Part shown: one piece after another, positions 41,643 through 50,779 of the stretch
How positions within the stretch are numbered: the first letter of the stretch is position 1
Layout of the letters: the number at the start of each line of letters is the position of its first letter
Assembly (NCBI GenBank): GCA_018699955.1
Contig: JABISG010000077.1
Location: 1-62,369 of the forward strand
DNA from: Planctomycetaceae bacterium
GTDB lineage: Bacteria; Planctomycetota; Planctomycetia; Planctomycetales; Planctomycetaceae
DNA length: 62,369 nt
Direction: 5' to 3'
Position numbers and translations under genes: made by a program
Notes under the pieces: generated by a model
Told to the model about the DNA's origin: nothing
The model's database searches: none
What the model saw: only the letters and a program-made list of their open reading frames with translations

Positions 41643-43043
41643 TCAATCGGACTCTGCCTGACGTTCATTACCAAGAACCTCCGCCAGTTCTTCGAACCGT
41701 TTGTCGAGGCGTTGGCGGGAGATTTTTGCGTTGATTTTGTCGCTGAGGGCGTGCGCCATTTCGAGGAAACTGTCGGCGCCGCGGTCTTCGTTGAGTTCAT
41801 GGGCGGTTAATTCGGCGAGCGCTTCCTGTCTGAGACCGGTCAACTCATCCAACAGTGTTTGTAGAGGTTCGAGGTCGGATGAACCGTCGTATTGATCGAG
41901 GTCGAGTTGCTTGCGTTCGATTTCGAGCATCGCGCGAATATACTGATCGAGCCGGTGCTCTTTGCCGCGGATGCGATAGCGCCAATACCATCGCAACACG
42001 AGAAATCCAGCAATGAAGAACGACACGACGAACGATCGGATTCCCTCGGTCGCTTCGACGAATTCGGTATCCAGCAGCGGGCGCAGGTGGGGATCGAAGA
42101 CGTCGGCAGTTGCCGGGTGGGGCGTAAACTCCGGTTTGTCGCGCGCGAAATCGTGTCCGCCGGAAAACAATTCAGTCAAACCCTGTTGCTTCTCGAATCG
42201 TTTGCTCAGAACGATGTCAGTCACTTCTCTTACTAATCCGTCGGGCGTTTCGCTGCGGGTTAGTAGTTGCGCTCGAAGCGTGACCGTAGGAATGTCCTGC
42301 TGCGGGACCGTGGGTGCGTGCGACCGGTACAAGCCGGCCGGAATCACATGAGGCGAAACGGCAAGGCGACGCACCGCAAGGACGTCGGCATGCGGTATCT
42401 CCAGCAGCCGACACTTTCGATCGACAAGAAGGCGCTCAAAAACCGGTGCACGGATTCCAGCGGTAATGAACGCGGCATCGAGTGACCCGTTCTGCAAACC
42501 GTTTTCAATTTCGAGGTAGTCGAATCGGCGAACTTCAACGTCCTTTTCATTCAGACCGAAGTGTTCGAGCAAGACGCGACTCGTCGCATAATCGCCGGAC
42601 TTCGGCTGCCCGATTGCCACTTTGCTGCCGCGAAGATCACTGGGGCTGTTGATGCCGCTGTCGCTACGCACGATGAAGTGGACGACTTCGGAGTAGGCGT
42701 TCGATACGAACGCAATTTCGTCGTGTTCGGCCGTCGGGCCACCGTGCAGGATGGACTCGGTGTCGGTTTGGTAGAGTGCGAAATCGACATCTGCGCTTTG
42801 CAGCAACTGCAGGTTTTCGAGCGATCCGTCCGTCTCTTTCAGCGTAACGGTCATGCCGGGATTCCGACGGAGCAACTCGGCCTTCAGCGCTTTGCCGAAT
42901 TCTCGATATCTGCCGTCGCGTGGTCCCGTTGCCACGGTGACCTCGACCGGTAGCGCCGTCAGCCGAACGTACAGAAGATGGACGCCGAACGGTACCAACA
43001 ACAATGCTATGACCGCAGCCACTCGAATCAGCTTCTTGCGCAT
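41643..43043 (-). CDS. TAXI-type TRAP solute-binding protein with C-terminal membrane anchor
   Basis: 466 residues. Signal or anchor helix at about 5-26, then a TAXI-family periplasmic binding domain (about 35-325): VEVTVATGPRDGRYREFGKAL, DVDFALYQTDTES, FIVRSDSGINSPSDLRGSKVAIG and DAAFITAGI. TAXI proteins normally end there and deliver substrates to TRAP permeases. Here a second membrane helix (about 335-355) leads to a charged coiled-coil tail of about 110 residues, presumably cytoplasmic. No DctM/DctQ permease gene is next to it, so it may sense rather than transport. ATG 43043 has AGGAAGG upstream. Confidence 0.85.
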   Translation of the reverse strand: MRKKLIRVAAVIALLLVPFGVHLLYVRLTALPVEVTVATGPRDGRYREFGKALKAELLRRNPGMTVTLKETDGSLENLQLLQSADVDFALYQTDTESILHGGPTAEHDEIAFVSNAYSEVVHFIVRSDSGINSPSDLRGSKVAIGQPKSGDYATSRVLLEHFGLNEKDVEVRRFDYLEIENGLQNGSLDAAFITAGIRAPVFERLLVDRKCRLLEIPHADVLAVRRLAVSPHVIPAGLYRSHAPTVPQQDIPTVTLRAQLLTRSETPDGLVREVTDIVLSKRFEKQQGLTELFSGGHDFARDKPEFTPHPATADVFDPHLRPLLDTEFVEATEGIRSFVVSFFIAGFLVLRWYWRYRIRGKEHRLDQYIRAMLEIERKQLDLDQYDGSSDLEPLQTLLDELTGLRQEALAELTAHELNEDRGADSFLEMAHALSDKINAKISRQRLDKRFEELAEVLGNERQAESD

Positions 43044-43235
43044 GGTTGTTGCCTTCCTGTCATAACCCGGTGTCTCGGTGAATACTGTCTTGTCTGTTAG
43101 TCGAAAGCGAGGTGTCGTGTAGAACGACAATCGGATGAAGTTGGTTCATATCCGGATGCCGATTCCAATTTCCTCCCGAGTATAACGGAACAACGCGAAG
43201 ACGTGACACGTCGGCCAGAATAGCGACGTGGGCGC

Positions 43236-43279
43236 AAAAAAACCGGCGTTCGCATGCGATGGCATTGCGAACGCCGGTT
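43236..43279 (-). terminator. Intrinsic terminator of the DUF1559 gene
   Basis: AACCGGCGTTCGCA pairs perfectly over 14 bp with TGCGAACGCCGGTT. On the minus strand the stem is followed by TTTTTTT. It lies 26 bases beyond the stop of the DUF1559 gene. Confidence 0.9.
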
Positions 43280-43305
43280 ATGGCAAATTGCGAAAATCGA
43301 AACTG

Positions 43306-44298
<993 letters not shown>

Positions 44299-44972
44299 TT
44301 GAGATCGTCCTTCATTGAACGGTGTGAGCAAATGTGTGGGACGGCTTCAATGTCGCGAGCCGTGTGGGGTTGGAAGTTTGCCAGCTTAGGGCCGGTGGGC
44401 CACATCAAGTTGTCAGAAACACTTTATTCATGAACCGCGCTCAAATGACGGCCAGTAATTGAGACTGAGTCTCAATGTCAGCCATATTAACGGGTGATTG
44501 TGGGCCGTACAAGCGCAATAGCACGAATTTCAGGTAATTTTGTGGATTTGCCTGCGAAGCCACGAGGCGCCAGGGCAAAACGACGAGAATCGCTTTTCCC
44601 TGAGACTCGATTGCAATTCTTCGGGGAAACCCGTTGCGACAGCAGTTGAATTCGGAATACCAGTTGAATGTGGAGTACGGCGCGGAATGCCGAGACGGTG
44701 TTCCCGACGGTTTCTCCTGGAGCCGTTTTTCGGCCACACTCAATTGTAGTACTAGCCGCGGCGGCAGCGGAGGCTGAGCACGTGAAGCACTGTTGGGTGT
44801 GGGTGGCTGGGGTCAAGCGAAGCGCCGCCCCCAGAACCGATACGTGCTGAACGTTGCAGGATCGTTTTCAGCGCCGTTATTGTGACTCGCATGGGAGCGA
44901 ACACTTGTCGGTGACGCATCGGTCTGGGGGCTTCGCTCCGCTACGACCCCAGCCACCCGTCCGCCTCAACAG
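44299..44972. other. Intergenic, 674 bases, with one inverted repeat pair
   Basis: It contains the repeat pair at 44801-44958. Overlapping short frames at 44441-44816 on both strands lack ribosome sites and family resemblance, so I call no gene. Confidence 0.5.
44801..44958. repeat. Inverted pair of GGGTGGCTGGGGTC elements
   Basis: GGGTGGCTGGGGTC at 44801-44814 is exactly inverted at 44945-44958. Similarity extends inward through GAAGCG- and CCCCCAGA-containing sequence to about 40 bases per arm (44801-44841 and 44918-44957). Confidence 0.7.
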
Positions 44973-45230
44973 CTAGTGAACTGACCACTGAAACCGTTCG
45001 CGAAAGTCTCGAAAACAGTCGTCGCAGATCCAGCGTGACTCGTCGTCAGTTGTGAAACCTTCACGTGATATGTCGGACGCATCGACATCCATGAACTTGG
45101 CATGACAGAATTCACAGTGGTCGTGATCCCAATCGGGGCGCGATGCACGGTAGTGCGCGCGATGGAGCGCGATTCCAGTTAAGAATCGGCCTTGCCCTTT
45201 AAACCGCCAATCGTCATCGGACGCAACCAT
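44973..45230 (-). CDS. Small CxxC-CxxC (zinc-ribbon-like) protein
   Basis: 85 residues. DHCEFCHAKF and WICDDCFRDF form two CxxC pairs spaced by about 25 residues, a likely structural zinc site. The N-terminal part has DDWRFKGQGRFLTG. Acidic and soluble. I recognise it as a widespread small uncharacterised bacterial type but not by name. No strong ribosome site is seen. Confidence 0.65.
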   Translation of the reverse strand: MVASDDDWRFKGQGRFLTGIALHRAHYRASRPDWDHDHCEFCHAKFMDVDASDISREGFTTDDESRWICDDCFRDFRERFQWSVH

Positions 45231-45354
45231 GAGCTAGCATTCTCCCGATCAGACGTCTCTGGCATGATAATGGCCTGAGTACACCCGATTCTCAGTTGTC
45301 TCGCTCGCAATGGCAAGAATATTCCCCGCGGCAATCGACCGTCAAGCCGTAAAC

Positions 45355-45371
45355 GCCGGGCGTTGCCCGGC
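45355..45371. repeat. Short perfect hairpin GCCGGGC-GTT-GCCCGGC
   Basis: It lies two bases from the stop of the isochorismatase-like gene. Too short of T residues for a certain terminator; probably a REP-like element or stabiliser. Confidence 0.5.
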
Positions 45372-45373
45372 CG

Positions 45374-46075
45374 CTAAACGATGCTTCCCAACTGCTCGAC
45401 CACCGCGTCCACGTCCATCACATCACCCAAGTCAATGTCGATGTCGAGCAGGTTCACCAGGTGCATGATTTCGCAGCGTTCGCCGACCGCTTCGCGGGGA
45501 ACAATCACACGGAAGCTGTCGGTGGCGTCGCGGCAACTGGCGTAAACGCAGTGGCTGGTGCTCATGCCGGTCACAATCAACGTATCGACGCCCAGCGAAG
45601 TCAACATTTCGTGCAAGTTGGTGGCTTTGAAGGCCGAGGCGTAACGCTTGCGGATCAGCTTTTCCGTCGGCCGCCGACCGAGCCGTTCGTCCAACTCGAA
45701 CAGCGGTTCGTCGCCCGGTTTGATGTCCATCACCAACTTGCGATTCTGCGGGCTGGGTGGATCGGCCGGATCGTAGTCGAAGCTGGTGAAGAAGATCGGA
45801 ATCTCTGCCTCGCGCGCGGCAGCCAACACGTCGCAGGTGGAGTTCACAATCGAATCGGCTTCCGCCCCAATCTGCTGATCGGGCCGCGTCCAATAATAGG
45901 CCAGGTCGATAACAAGCAGCGCAGGCTTCTTACCGAATCCGACACGGTAACCCCAACCGCGCGACAGGTATTTCTCCCGCAACTCGTCCAGATGTTCGTG
46001 CAGTCCCTGCCGCAAGTCATCGGGCATTTGCAGGTCGGCCGCACCAAATGGAAGCTTCAAATCGTCATTCGCCAT
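45374..46075 (-). CDS. Isochorismatase-like cysteine hydrolase
   Basis: 233 residues. The family triad is visible: Asp in LLVIDLAYYWTRP, Lys in IRKRYASAF and Cys in STSHCVYASCRDA, with the cis-peptide region VTGMSTSHCV. Such enzymes hydrolyse amides or vinyl ethers (nicotinamidase, N-carbamoylsarcosine amidase, isochorismatase). The N-terminal 45 residues, ending KYLSRGWGYRVGFGKKPA, are longer than in nicotinamidases and recall the carbamoylsarcosine amidase branch; substrate not assignable. ATG 46075 has AAGGA six bases upstream. Confidence 0.88.
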   Translation of the reverse strand: MANDDLKLPFGAADLQMPDDLRQGLHEHLDELREKYLSRGWGYRVGFGKKPALLVIDLAYYWTRPDQQIGAEADSIVNSTCDVLAAAREAEIPIFFTSFDYDPADPPSPQNRKLVMDIKPGDEPLFELDERLGRRPTEKLIRKRYASAFKATNLHEMLTSLGVDTLIVTGMSTSHCVYASCRDATDSFRVIVPREAVGERCEIMHLVNLLDIDIDLGDVMDVDAVVEQLGSIV

Positions 46076-46268
46076 TGTTGTTCCTTTTTCTGGTGATTGA
46101 GTCGCCCACATCATAACCGGACGCGTGATGAAATTCTCCGTGTCGTCTGCGCAATGCAGAAAACAGGTTATTGCCTCCGCGAGAAAAGCTCGGTAGTCTG
46201 ACGGTACCGCAACTGCATGGATTGGCAGCGCCGGACGGACACCAGCTGACATTGCAGGGGGGCAGACG

Positions 46269-48056
46269 ATGCGATCGACAAACGGGAAACGCGTGGGCGC
46301 GGCACTACTTTTCTTGTTCTGTGCCGTCCTGTTTCAACCGGCCCTTTCCTTCGCGGAAGGTGACGATGAAATCATCGCGGCCGACACATCCAGCCCGCGC
46401 GATACGCTACGCAGTTTCATTAGCGGTTGCAACGAAATTCACAAAGTCGTCAGCACCGAGAAGTATTTTGATCGAACCGAGGAGAGATTCAGCGAAGTCG
46501 GCATGCGGGTTATCGACTGTATCGATGATCGGCAACTGCCCGCATTCGCTCGGGAAGCGCGCGCCGGCGAAGTTGCCGTCTGCATTAAGGAGATTCTTGA
46601 TCGAGTGAAATTGCCGCCGTGGGAAGACATCCCGGGCAGAGAGGACATTGCAAAGGCCGGCGGACTGGAAAACCTGTCGCGCTGGCGCATTCCCGGAACT
46701 CGCATCACAATCGCCCGCATCGAAGACGGCCCGCAAAAACACGAGTATCTCTTTTCGGAAGGAACGGTTGATCGAGCGGTCTCTTATTACAAGAGAATTG
46801 AATCGCGGCCTTACCGGACCACCGGCCCGGAAGTTTCACCGGATCTTTATCGTTGGTACATCTCTTCGCCGGGACACCCGTTCCTGGGGGAAATCGTCAG
46901 CCGTCTTCCGGAAAGCGCGCGGCAAGGCCGGACGTTAGGCATGGCCAACTGGAAATGGCCGGGACTGATTCTCTTGCTGTTGGTCACAATTGCTGTGATG
47001 GCAGTTTGCTACAGGCTGCAATACAAGCTGACGGCACGCGCAAAGAGCAAAGGAATCACCTGGTATTTCCTGACCATCGTGTTCTCAATTATTGCGATGT
47101 TGGCACCGCAGTATTTGAGATACTGCGGCGAGCGTTATCTGACCATTCGCGCGAACCCGTTGTATTATCTCAGTTTTGCGACCAACGTGACCGTTATTGT
47201 CGCGTCGGTGGTGTTGGTGTTTTCTGCAACCAACCGAATAGCAGAGTCCATTATTGCCTCGCCGCGGATCAACCCACAGGGGCTTAACGCACAGTTGATT
47301 CGTATCGTTGCAAAACTGGCAAGTTTGGCCATCGCGGCGGTCGTCTTTATTGTGGGCGGGCAATACCTGGGCATTCCCATTGCCACGCTGCTGGCTAGTG
47401 CCGGCATCGGTGGTATCGCCGTTGCGCTCGGTGCCCAGGATACGCTGAAGAACCTCTTCGGAACGATGTTGCTGATGGCCGACAAGCCGTTTCGCGTCGG
47501 CGAGCGCATACTCTTTTCAAAGTACGATGGCGTCGTCGAAGACATTGGCCTGCGGTCCACCAAAGTCAGGTTGCTCACCGGACACCTGGTCACAATTCCC
47601 AACGATCAACTCTCCGGCAGTGACGTCGAGAACATCGCCCGTCGGTCGTATATTCGGCGCACCGGTGAGATTCACATTCCGCTCGACACGTCATGTGAGA
47701 TGGTGGAAAAGGCCGTCGCCATTGTTCGGGACAATCTCGATAATCACGAAGGAATGGTTCCGGAACATCCCCCGCGCGTGTTCTTCGACGATTTCACGGC
47801 AACGGCATTTCGGATTCGGTTTATCTACTGGTATGGGCCGCCGAATTATTGGGACTTCAAAGCGTTCAGCGAAAAGGTGAACTTTGAAATCTTCCGCGAG
47901 TTTGAGGCGAACGGCATTCAGTTCTCGTTGCCGTTCCGACATTCCTACTGGAAAACGGATGACGAACAAGGACCAATGGACCTTAGCATTAGCGGCAATA
48001 GTGGCATCAAGATGGTCAGCGACAACGAGGCACTAAGCGCTGGTGCCGCAGATTGA
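46269..48056 (+). CDS. MscS-family mechanosensitive channel with periplasmic N-terminal domain
   Basis: 595 residues. Signal peptide ending LSFAEG, then about 190 residues of soluble domain, then four membrane segments (about 226-247, 260-278, 298-320 and 345-362). The pore helix region is IPIATLLASAGIGGIAVALGAQDTLKNLFG cut short here as two blocks: SAGIGGIAVALG and DTLKNLFGTMLL, the MscS signature. The beta domain DKPFRVGERILF and a mixed C-terminal domain follow. It opens under membrane tension to release solutes. A strong AGGGGGG precedes the ATG. Confidence 0.92.
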   Translation: MRSTNGKRVGAALLFLFCAVLFQPALSFAEGDDEIIAADTSSPRDTLRSFISGCNEIHKVVSTEKYFDRTEERFSEVGMRVIDCIDDRQLPAFAREARAGEVAVCIKEILDRVKLPPWEDIPGREDIAKAGGLENLSRWRIPGTRITIARIEDGPQKHEYLFSEGTVDRAVSYYKRIESRPYRTTGPEVSPDLYRWYISSPGHPFLGEIVSRLPESARQGRTLGMANWKWPGLILLLLVTIAVMAVCYRLQYKLTARAKSKGITWYFLTIVFSIIAMLAPQYLRYCGERYLTIRANPLYYLSFATNVTVIVASVVLVFSATNRIAESIIASPRINPQGLNAQLIRIVAKLASLAIAAVVFIVGGQYLGIPIATLLASAGIGGIAVALGAQDTLKNLFGTMLLMADKPFRVGERILFSKYDGVVEDIGLRSTKVRLLTGHLVTIPNDQLSGSDVENIARRSYIRRTGEIHIPLDTSCEMVEKAVAIVRDNLDNHEGMVPEHPPRVFFDDFTATAFRIRFIYWYGPPNYWDFKAFSEKVNFEIFREFEANGIQFSLPFRHSYWKTDDEQGPMDLSISGNSGIKMVSDNEALSAGAAD

Positions 48057-48083
48057 CACCGCCGGAGTCTGGAGCCGGTTTCG

Positions 48084-48170
48084 ATGAAACTCACGATAGC
48101 CGTAACACTCATCGTCGTCGGAGCGTTGGCCGCGCTGTTGGTGGCGTATTTCGCGCTCCGCAAACCGTAA
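48084..48170 (+). CDS. Possible 28-residue single-helix membrane peptide
   Basis: ATG at 48084 with GGAG ten bases upstream encodes a short peptide: MKLTIAVTLIVVGALAALLV followed by AYFALRKP. It is one hydrophobic helix with a positive C-terminal end. It follows the channel gene by 27 bases and could be co-transcribed with it. Small size makes chance occurrence possible. Confidence 0.4.
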   Translation: MKLTIAVTLIVVGALAALLVAYFALRKP

Positions 48171-48187
48171 TCACCGACGCTGATACC

Positions 48188-49525
48188 TCACAGCAACTCG
48201 GGCATCGCCTTGTAGTCTTCGGCGAGGTACTGCGGGCGACCTGCCAGATCGTGCAGTTTCGTTTCTGAATCGATTCCCAGGAAACGATGCAGCGTCGCGT
48301 GGACTTCGCCGAAGTGTACCGGCCGGTCGGCAACAGTTGCCCCCAATCGATCGGTCGCGCCGATGACCTGACCGGTGCGGAATCCGCCGCCGGCAACCAG
48401 GCCGCCACCAACCTGCGGCCAGTGGTCGCGGCCGGCGTTGGCGTTAATCTTCGGCGTGCGGCCGAATTCGCCCCACGCCACCACGGCAACGTCGTCGGCC
48501 ATGCCGCGTTCGTGAAGGTCTTCAATGAGGGTTGCCAAGCCACGATCGAAGAACGGCAGATGCGTGTTCTTCGCTTCGCTAAAGTTGTTGCTGTGGAAAT
48601 CCCAGCGTCCGAAGTTCAAGGTGACAACCCTCGCTCCCGCTTCAACCAGCCTTCGTGCCAACAGGAAGTGTTCCAGATTTCGCGGTGCGCCGTCGCCGTA
48701 CCGTTTCGGATTGCCCTTGCCGTACCGCTCGCGGATCGATGCGTCTTCTTTCGAGAGATCGAGCGCGTCGGCCAGTTTGCTCGATGTGAGAATATCGAGC
48801 GCCTGCCGATTGATGGCATCGAGGCCGGCGAACTCGCCGCTGGCATCGACATCGCTGCGGAAGCTATCAAGATTCTGCAGCAACGATTTACGGTTTTCCA
48901 ATCGATCTTCGGTGATGCCGTTGAGAACCATGTCGGCCTGTGCCGGTCCGGACGGGCGAAACGCCGCATTTCCTACGCCGAGAAATCCGGGCAAACCGGG
49001 CGAACCATAGGGCGGATGACCGGCATCGGGAGCCAGCCCGATGAACGGCGGCACCGACTTATTGTACGGCCCCTGAATTTTGGAAACGACCGAGCCGATT
49101 GACGGCCAACCGCCGGGCGGCTGATTTTGCGTGGTGTGTCCGCTGTAACAAATGAACGAATCGTGTGAGCCGTTGGGCGAGCCGTAAACCGACCGCAACG
49201 GCACGCACTTGTCCATAATTCTGGCCATCCGCGGCATGTGCTCGCTGATCTGAATGCCGGGGACGCTGGTGTCGATGGGCATGAACGGACCGCGAATTTC
49301 TGACGGCGCGTCCAACTTCAAATCGTACATGTCTTGATGCGGCGGCGCACCGACCATGTAGATCATGATGACCGCTTTTTTCGATCCCCGCACCCCCGCC
49401 TGCTGCTCGGCCCGCAACAACTGCGGCAACGACAACCCGCCGACCGACAACGCACCAATTCGCAGCGCCTCACGCCGCGTGATGCCATCACAAAGACGTT
49501 TGCCGCGTCCGAAAATTGAAAGCAT
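48188..49525 (-). CDS. DUF1501 protein with Tat-like signal
   Basis: 445 residues. The N-terminus ITRREALRIGALSVGGLSL looks like a twin-arginine export signal. The body has the DUF1501 marks: VIMIYMVGAPPHQDMYDLK, FICYSGHTTQNQP, WDFHSNNFSEAKN and VVAWGEFGRTPKINANAGRDHWP. DUF1501 belongs to the alkaline-phosphatase/sulfatase-like superfamily and is usually paired with DUF1549/DUF1553 cytochrome-like proteins; here no partner is adjacent, unlike the copy at 58768. AAGG precedes the ATG. Confidence 0.92.
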   Translation of the reverse strand: MLSIFGRGKRLCDGITRREALRIGALSVGGLSLPQLLRAEQQAGVRGSKKAVIMIYMVGAPPHQDMYDLKLDAPSEIRGPFMPIDTSVPGIQISEHMPRMARIMDKCVPLRSVYGSPNGSHDSFICYSGHTTQNQPPGGWPSIGSVVSKIQGPYNKSVPPFIGLAPDAGHPPYGSPGLPGFLGVGNAAFRPSGPAQADMVLNGITEDRLENRKSLLQNLDSFRSDVDASGEFAGLDAINRQALDILTSSKLADALDLSKEDASIRERYGKGNPKRYGDGAPRNLEHFLLARRLVEAGARVVTLNFGRWDFHSNNFSEAKNTHLPFFDRGLATLIEDLHERGMADDVAVVAWGEFGRTPKINANAGRDHWPQVGGGLVAGGGFRTGQVIGATDRLGATVADRPVHFGEVHATLHRFLGIDSETKLHDLAGRPQYLAEDYKAMPELL

Positions 49526-50002
49526 GGGAAACCTTAGGCGGGAGGGATTCAGGCGGGATGCAAAGCATGTGCGGACCTTGATCCGACGCTTATTTGTAGC
49601 AGGGAAACGTGGTTAGAGCAAGCTCCTGTTCGGTTTGGGAAGTCGTTACGGCTGCCCTAACCCAACCGTCATTCCCGCGCAGGCGGGAATCCACAACGAT
49701 AGTGGTACGATTCACGCGCTCCTCGTCTGCGCCCGGCGCGGTTTGGCAATTTGGCGAGTCTGTTCCATGGGCCGCTGGATTCCCGCCTGCGCGGGAATGA
49801 CAGGCTTGGGACCCTGTTGAACAAACCTGTAGGGATCGTGCTCCGTCCCGATCCGCCTCGTCAGTGTGATCCTGAATGCCACTGCCGAGTTTACGATAGG
49901 TTTTTGCGCGGGAATCTGCTTGCCATTCCGATCGCAAGTGCCGAGAATCGGGGCAGCGTTGCTGTCTGCACAGTTCGACCCCTGCTATGGGAATCATTTG
50001 CT
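49526..50002. other. Intergenic region with first REP pair
   Basis: It contains two inverted REP palindromes (49666-49692 and 49777-49804). The frame of the next gene is open back to 49751 but runs through the REP, so I regard that part as untranslated or doubtful. Confidence 0.5.
49666..49804. repeat. Inverted pair of CGTCATTCCCGCG REP palindromes
   Basis: The element at 49666-49692 (CGTCATTCCCGCGCAGGCGG core, itself a GATTCCCGCCTGCGCGGGAA-type hairpin) is repeated inverted at 49777-49804, 84 bases apart. It belongs to a REP type seen in many bacterial phyla. Confidence 0.85.
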
Positions 50003-50422
50003 TTGGAAATCAAATCCCTCGACCACACGTGGACGCTCACACTATGTGTTACAGACGTCAAAACAGAACAGTTTCCGAGCGTCCAGGTTTCGGTCGAATT
50101 GGAAGGTGAATTCTCTGCCCGCATTCCCGATGTTTTCTACGAACCCTGTAGACTGACCACGTTTGATTCCGCTCTGCGTAAACTTGAACGCTCTCGTGCC
50201 GGCGACGCTGTACTCGATTCATGCTCGCCCGGCGAGTGCTCCATCCGTATTGAGTGTGTCGGTGGTAGGGGGAACATTCTGCTGCACGTTGATATGTGGC
50301 GCATGGCTTACTTCCGAGAAGCTGGAGGCGCCGCACAGAACACGGTATCCGTCACCTTTGAGATTGATCGCGAGTTCCTTCACCGAATCATCTCCGATTT
50401 CGCCAAGTTGGCCTCCACTTGA
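50003..50422 (+). CDS. Small protein resembling the WapI/DUF6228-type immunity family
   Basis: About 139 residues from a TTG at 50003; the start is uncertain (frame open to 49751, GTG at 49838). The pattern is a first strand LEIKSLDHTWTLTL, then SVQVSVELEGEFSARIP, a helix TTFDSALRKLERSRAG, then alternating strands SIRIECVGGRGNILLHVDMW and a closing helix FEIDREFLHRIISDFAKL. This beta-beta-helix-beta order resembles single-domain immunity proteins paired with polymorphic toxins, but no toxin gene lies next to it. It sits alone between two REP pairs. Confidence 0.5.
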   Translation: MEIKSLDHTWTLTLCVTDVKTEQFPSVQVSVELEGEFSARIPDVFYEPCRLTTFDSALRKLERSRAGDAVLDSCSPGECSIRIECVGGRGNILLHVDMWRMAYFREAGGAAQNTVSVTFEIDREFLHRIISDFAKLAST

Positions 50423-50779
50423 ACTCGTTCCCAGGACGGAGATTAGGTAACAGTGAAAGCTGACGGAATCACGCGGAGGACTACCAACCGTCATTCCCGC
50501 GCAGGCGGGAATCCAGCGGGCGACGGAACGGGCTCACATAATTGCTGTTCCGCGTCGCGCGCTGGACGAATTGGTCAAATGTGTCCTGATCGGTCTGGAT
50601 TCCCGCCTGCGCGGGAATGACGGTGTAGCACACTTCAACTCGTTCCTCTGCTCGTTTGACGCTCATCCCGCGGCTGTGTACCATCGCCGACCCTTGATAG
50701 AATAGGGTCAAACGGAGAGAGACCGTCTGGTGGCGGTCGGCGATTTTGTGGTCTGTGGCAATCTGATGGAGTGGCTTCG
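50423..50779. other. Intergenic region with second REP pair, upstream of purH
   Basis: It holds the inverted REP pair at 50488-50623. The last 150 bases before purH probably contain its promoter; I see no purine riboswitch-like fold. Confidence 0.5.
50488..50623. repeat. Second inverted pair of CGTCATTCCCGCG REP palindromes
   Basis: The element at 50488-50514 and its inverted copy at 50597-50623 are the same 27-base unit as in the pair at 49666-49804, again about 80 bases apart. Confidence 0.85.

Noticed and set aside
36000..41650. Terminal repeats or integrase marking the 36-41 kb island as a mobile element
   Set aside because: I looked for direct or inverted repeats at both ends and for recombinase motifs and found none.
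41287..41661. Short overlapping frames on both strands before the TAXI gene
   Set aside because: No start signals, no family pattern and mutual overlap; treated as non-coding.
49666..50623. CRISPR array
   Set aside because: Only four palindromes in alternating orientation with unequal spacing and a gene between; no cas genes.
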